A DNA stretch of 64,000 nucleotides from Xanthomonas fragariae (lineage in GTDB: Bacteria > Pseudomonadota > Gammaproteobacteria > Xanthomonadales > Xanthomonadaceae), in the NCBI RefSeq assembly GCF_900183975.1, contig NZ_LT853882.1, positions 2,783,501 to 2,847,500 of the forward strand, read 5' to 3'. Positions 62,579 through 64,000 of this stretch are shown here, in pieces. Both the position numbers and the translations under genes were made by a program. Every line of letters begins with the position of its first letter. The stretch's first letter is position 1. Under the pieces are notes generated by a model. That model saw only the letters and a program-made list of their open reading frames with translations, made no database searches and was not told where the DNA came from.

Positions 62579-64000
62579 ATGCGCTCCACGCTTCTTACCA
62601 CCGCGCTCGTCGCTGCGCTCGCTGTCCCCTCCCTGTCTGCTTTCGCTCAGCGCATCACCACGCTACCTACCGTCACCGACCTGGATGGCCTTGACGTCAT
62701 AGGGCGCGCGCAGACGCTCTACAAATCGGAGGATGCGGCAGTGGCCACGCGTACCGATACGCCGCTTGCGCTGGTGCCGCAGTCGGTGCAGGTGCTGCCG
62801 CGTGAGTTGATCGACGACCAGGCCGCACGCCAGATCACCGATCTGTATCGCAGCATCAGCGGCATCAGTTTTTTCAGCTATGCCGGCGTGACCTTGCGCG
62901 GATTCCGCCAGGAAAACGTGTTGTACGACGGTCTGCGCGGCGACCCGTATGCCGGCTTCTCGGTGCCGCAGTTGTTCAACATCGAACGCGTGGAAGTGCT
63001 CAAGGGCCCGGCCGGTGCGCTGTACGGCGGCGGCGAACCGGGTGGCGTGATCAACTACGTGACCCGCAAACCCGGTCATCAGGCCGCACGGCGAGTGGAA
63101 CTGCAAGTGGGCAATCAGTCCTTCGGTGCAGCCTCATTCGAAGCGACTGGCCCTGCGCGCGAAGACGGCCGCATCCGTTACCGCATCGGTGCCTATGCCG
63201 ATGGCGAGGATGGCTTTCGCTGGAACACCGATAGCCAGAGCCAGATCGGCGATGCCTCGGTGGCAATCGATATCGGCCAAACCGGCGAGCTTACCTTGCA
63301 ATACACCGATATCACCCAGAACCTGGACGGCAATCGGCTGCGTGGCGTGCCGGTGGACGATGATGGCAACTTTCTCACCGACCATCGCTGGAACCACAAC
63401 GAACCCACCGATTTCCTCGACATGCGCGCCAAGGTCGCGTTCGCGCAGTATCGCTTTGCGCCTTCCAGCGTGTGGGATGTGGACATGGCGGTGCGCTGGT
63501 TCAAGAACAACGAGCATCAGATCTATCATGAGCCGATGGGCTTGATCGATCGCGATGGCGACGGTACCGCCGAGTGGATGACACGGCAGTTGCGCAATCA
63601 ATTCCGCGACAACGATGCGATCTCCAGCAACGTCAATTCGGTGTTTCGCACCAGCACCGGCACGATCAAGCACAAGCTGCTGATGGGTGCGGACTACTAT
63701 CGGTTGGACGCAGATTTCCGTGCGCAAACCGCCAATACCGCAGACACCGGGCGCACCCGCGGGTCGGTGCTGGGCATCGATCTGTTCAATCCGGTGTACG
63801 GGCTTAGCGGCTTTTACGACGATGGCCTAGACAACCTGCCCTGGCGCGCCACCAGTACGCGTAGTGAGCGTTATGGCGCGTATCTGCAGGACGAACTCAC
63901 GCTGACGTCGCGCTGGTATGCGATGGCAGGGCTGCGTTGGGACGGCTTCAAGGACGACAATTTATTTGATGGCTCGCGTGTCACCGGCAACGATCTCAGC
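62579..64000 (+). CDS. TonB-dependent siderophore receptor (3' end beyond window)
   Basis: Partial: 474 codons to the right edge, no stop. The signal peptide (MRSTLLTTALVAALAVPSLS) ends at AFAQ. The plug domain includes LVPQSVQVLPRELIDDQ, LRGFRQENVLYDGLRG and VEVLKGPAGALYGGGEPGGV, hallmarks of FhuE/FpvA-type ferric-siderophore receptors. Beta-barrel strands follow. It imports an unknown ferric siderophore with TonB-ExbBD energy. A Fur box precedes it. Confidence 0.92.
   Translation, partial: MRSTLLTTALVAALAVPSLSAFAQRITTLPTVTDLDGLDVIGRAQTLYKSEDAAVATRTDTPLALVPQSVQVLPRELIDDQAARQITDLYRSISGISFFSYAGVTLRGFRQENVLYDGLRGDPYAGFSVPQLFNIERVEVLKGPAGALYGGGEPGGVINYVTRKPGHQAARRVELQVGNQSFGAASFEATGPAREDGRIRYRIGAYADGEDGFRWNTDSQSQIGDASVAIDIGQTGELTLQYTDITQNLDGNRLRGVPVDDDGNFLTDHRWNHNEPTDFLDMRAKVAFAQYRFAPSSVWDVDMAVRWFKNNEHQIYHEPMGLIDRDGDGTAEWMTRQLRNQFRDNDAISSNVNSVFRTSTGTIKHKLLMGADYYRLDADFRAQTANTADTGRTRGSVLGIDLFNPVYGLSGFYDDGLDNLPWRATSTRSERYGAYLQDELTLTSRWYAMAGLRWDGFKDDNLFDGSRVTGNDLS

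Noticed and set aside
1..64000. CRISPR array or rRNA operon
   Set aside because: No regularly spaced direct repeats and no rRNA-like sequence were seen.

Overview
The window is GC-rich chromosomal DNA of a Xanthomonas species. This is inferred from gene content and order typical of that genus: a one-operon valine catabolic set facing a short-chain fatty acyl-CoA type regulator, many proline/alanine-rich GC-rich coding regions, dnaB next to a photolyase, parC next to an EmrAB-type pump, and a Fur-box TonB receptor. Most of it is ordinary core genome. It also carries five insertion-sequence copies or remnants and several broken genes, which suggests a pathovar undergoing IS-driven decay. I cannot name the species from sequence alone.

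Layout. 1-1.4 kb: rseA (running off the left edge) and rpoE, with a sigma-E-like promoter of their own. 1.6-4.8 kb: a FadJ/FadB-like beta-oxidation enzyme and a zinc-type CDF exporter, separated by a bidirectional terminator. 5.1-12.2 kb: mmsA-acdH-ech-hibch-mmsB for valine/isobutyryl-CoA breakdown on the minus strand, divergent from an XRE/IrrE/DUF2083 regulator, with two direct-repeat operator-like sites between them. 12.2-18.2 kb: an accessory, decayed zone holding a beta-galactosidase scrap, a transposase relic, a lower-GC gene for a 674-residue repeat protein that looks like a secreted, nucleus-directed effector, a 3'-truncated IS3 element and an intact IS5-family element. 18.2-31.6 kb: OmpA-like lipoprotein, phrB, dnaB, FMN reductase, asnB, GST, glycine-zipper proteins, tatD, tcdA, a small haem c protein, cspA and a DUF456 protein. 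31.6-34.4 kb: a pldA pseudogene, a second IS5 copy inserted exactly at the stop codon of a beta-carbonic anhydrase gene, and a 47-residue ORF. 34.4-49.6 kb: fumarase, an ABC exporter, ferredoxin-NADP reductase, a third type of IS, glutathione peroxidase, an M3 peptidase with a nonsense codon in its signal peptide, a MarR regulator, a DUF3298 lipoprotein, a GNAT protein, a rhomboid protease, a POT peptide transporter and an M14 peptidase. 50-64 kb: tRNA-Leu(CAG), a marR-oprM-emrA-emrB multidrug pump operon with a clear MarR operator, parC, bacterioferritin, another IS5 copy just upstream of a penicillin-acylase-family gene, and a TonB-dependent siderophore receptor running off the right edge.

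The best candidate for something undescribed is the 14257-16281 gene. Its product has a Ser/Gln/Pro-rich N-terminus, two basic NLS-like clusters, four divergent ~85-95-residue repeats built around an FSAWL motif, and an acidic/aromatic C-terminal tail. It has no similarity I can recognise to TAL repeats or to SKWP-repeat effectors. Its stop codon is supplied by the first three bases of the adjacent IS3 element, so the C-terminus may itself be truncated.
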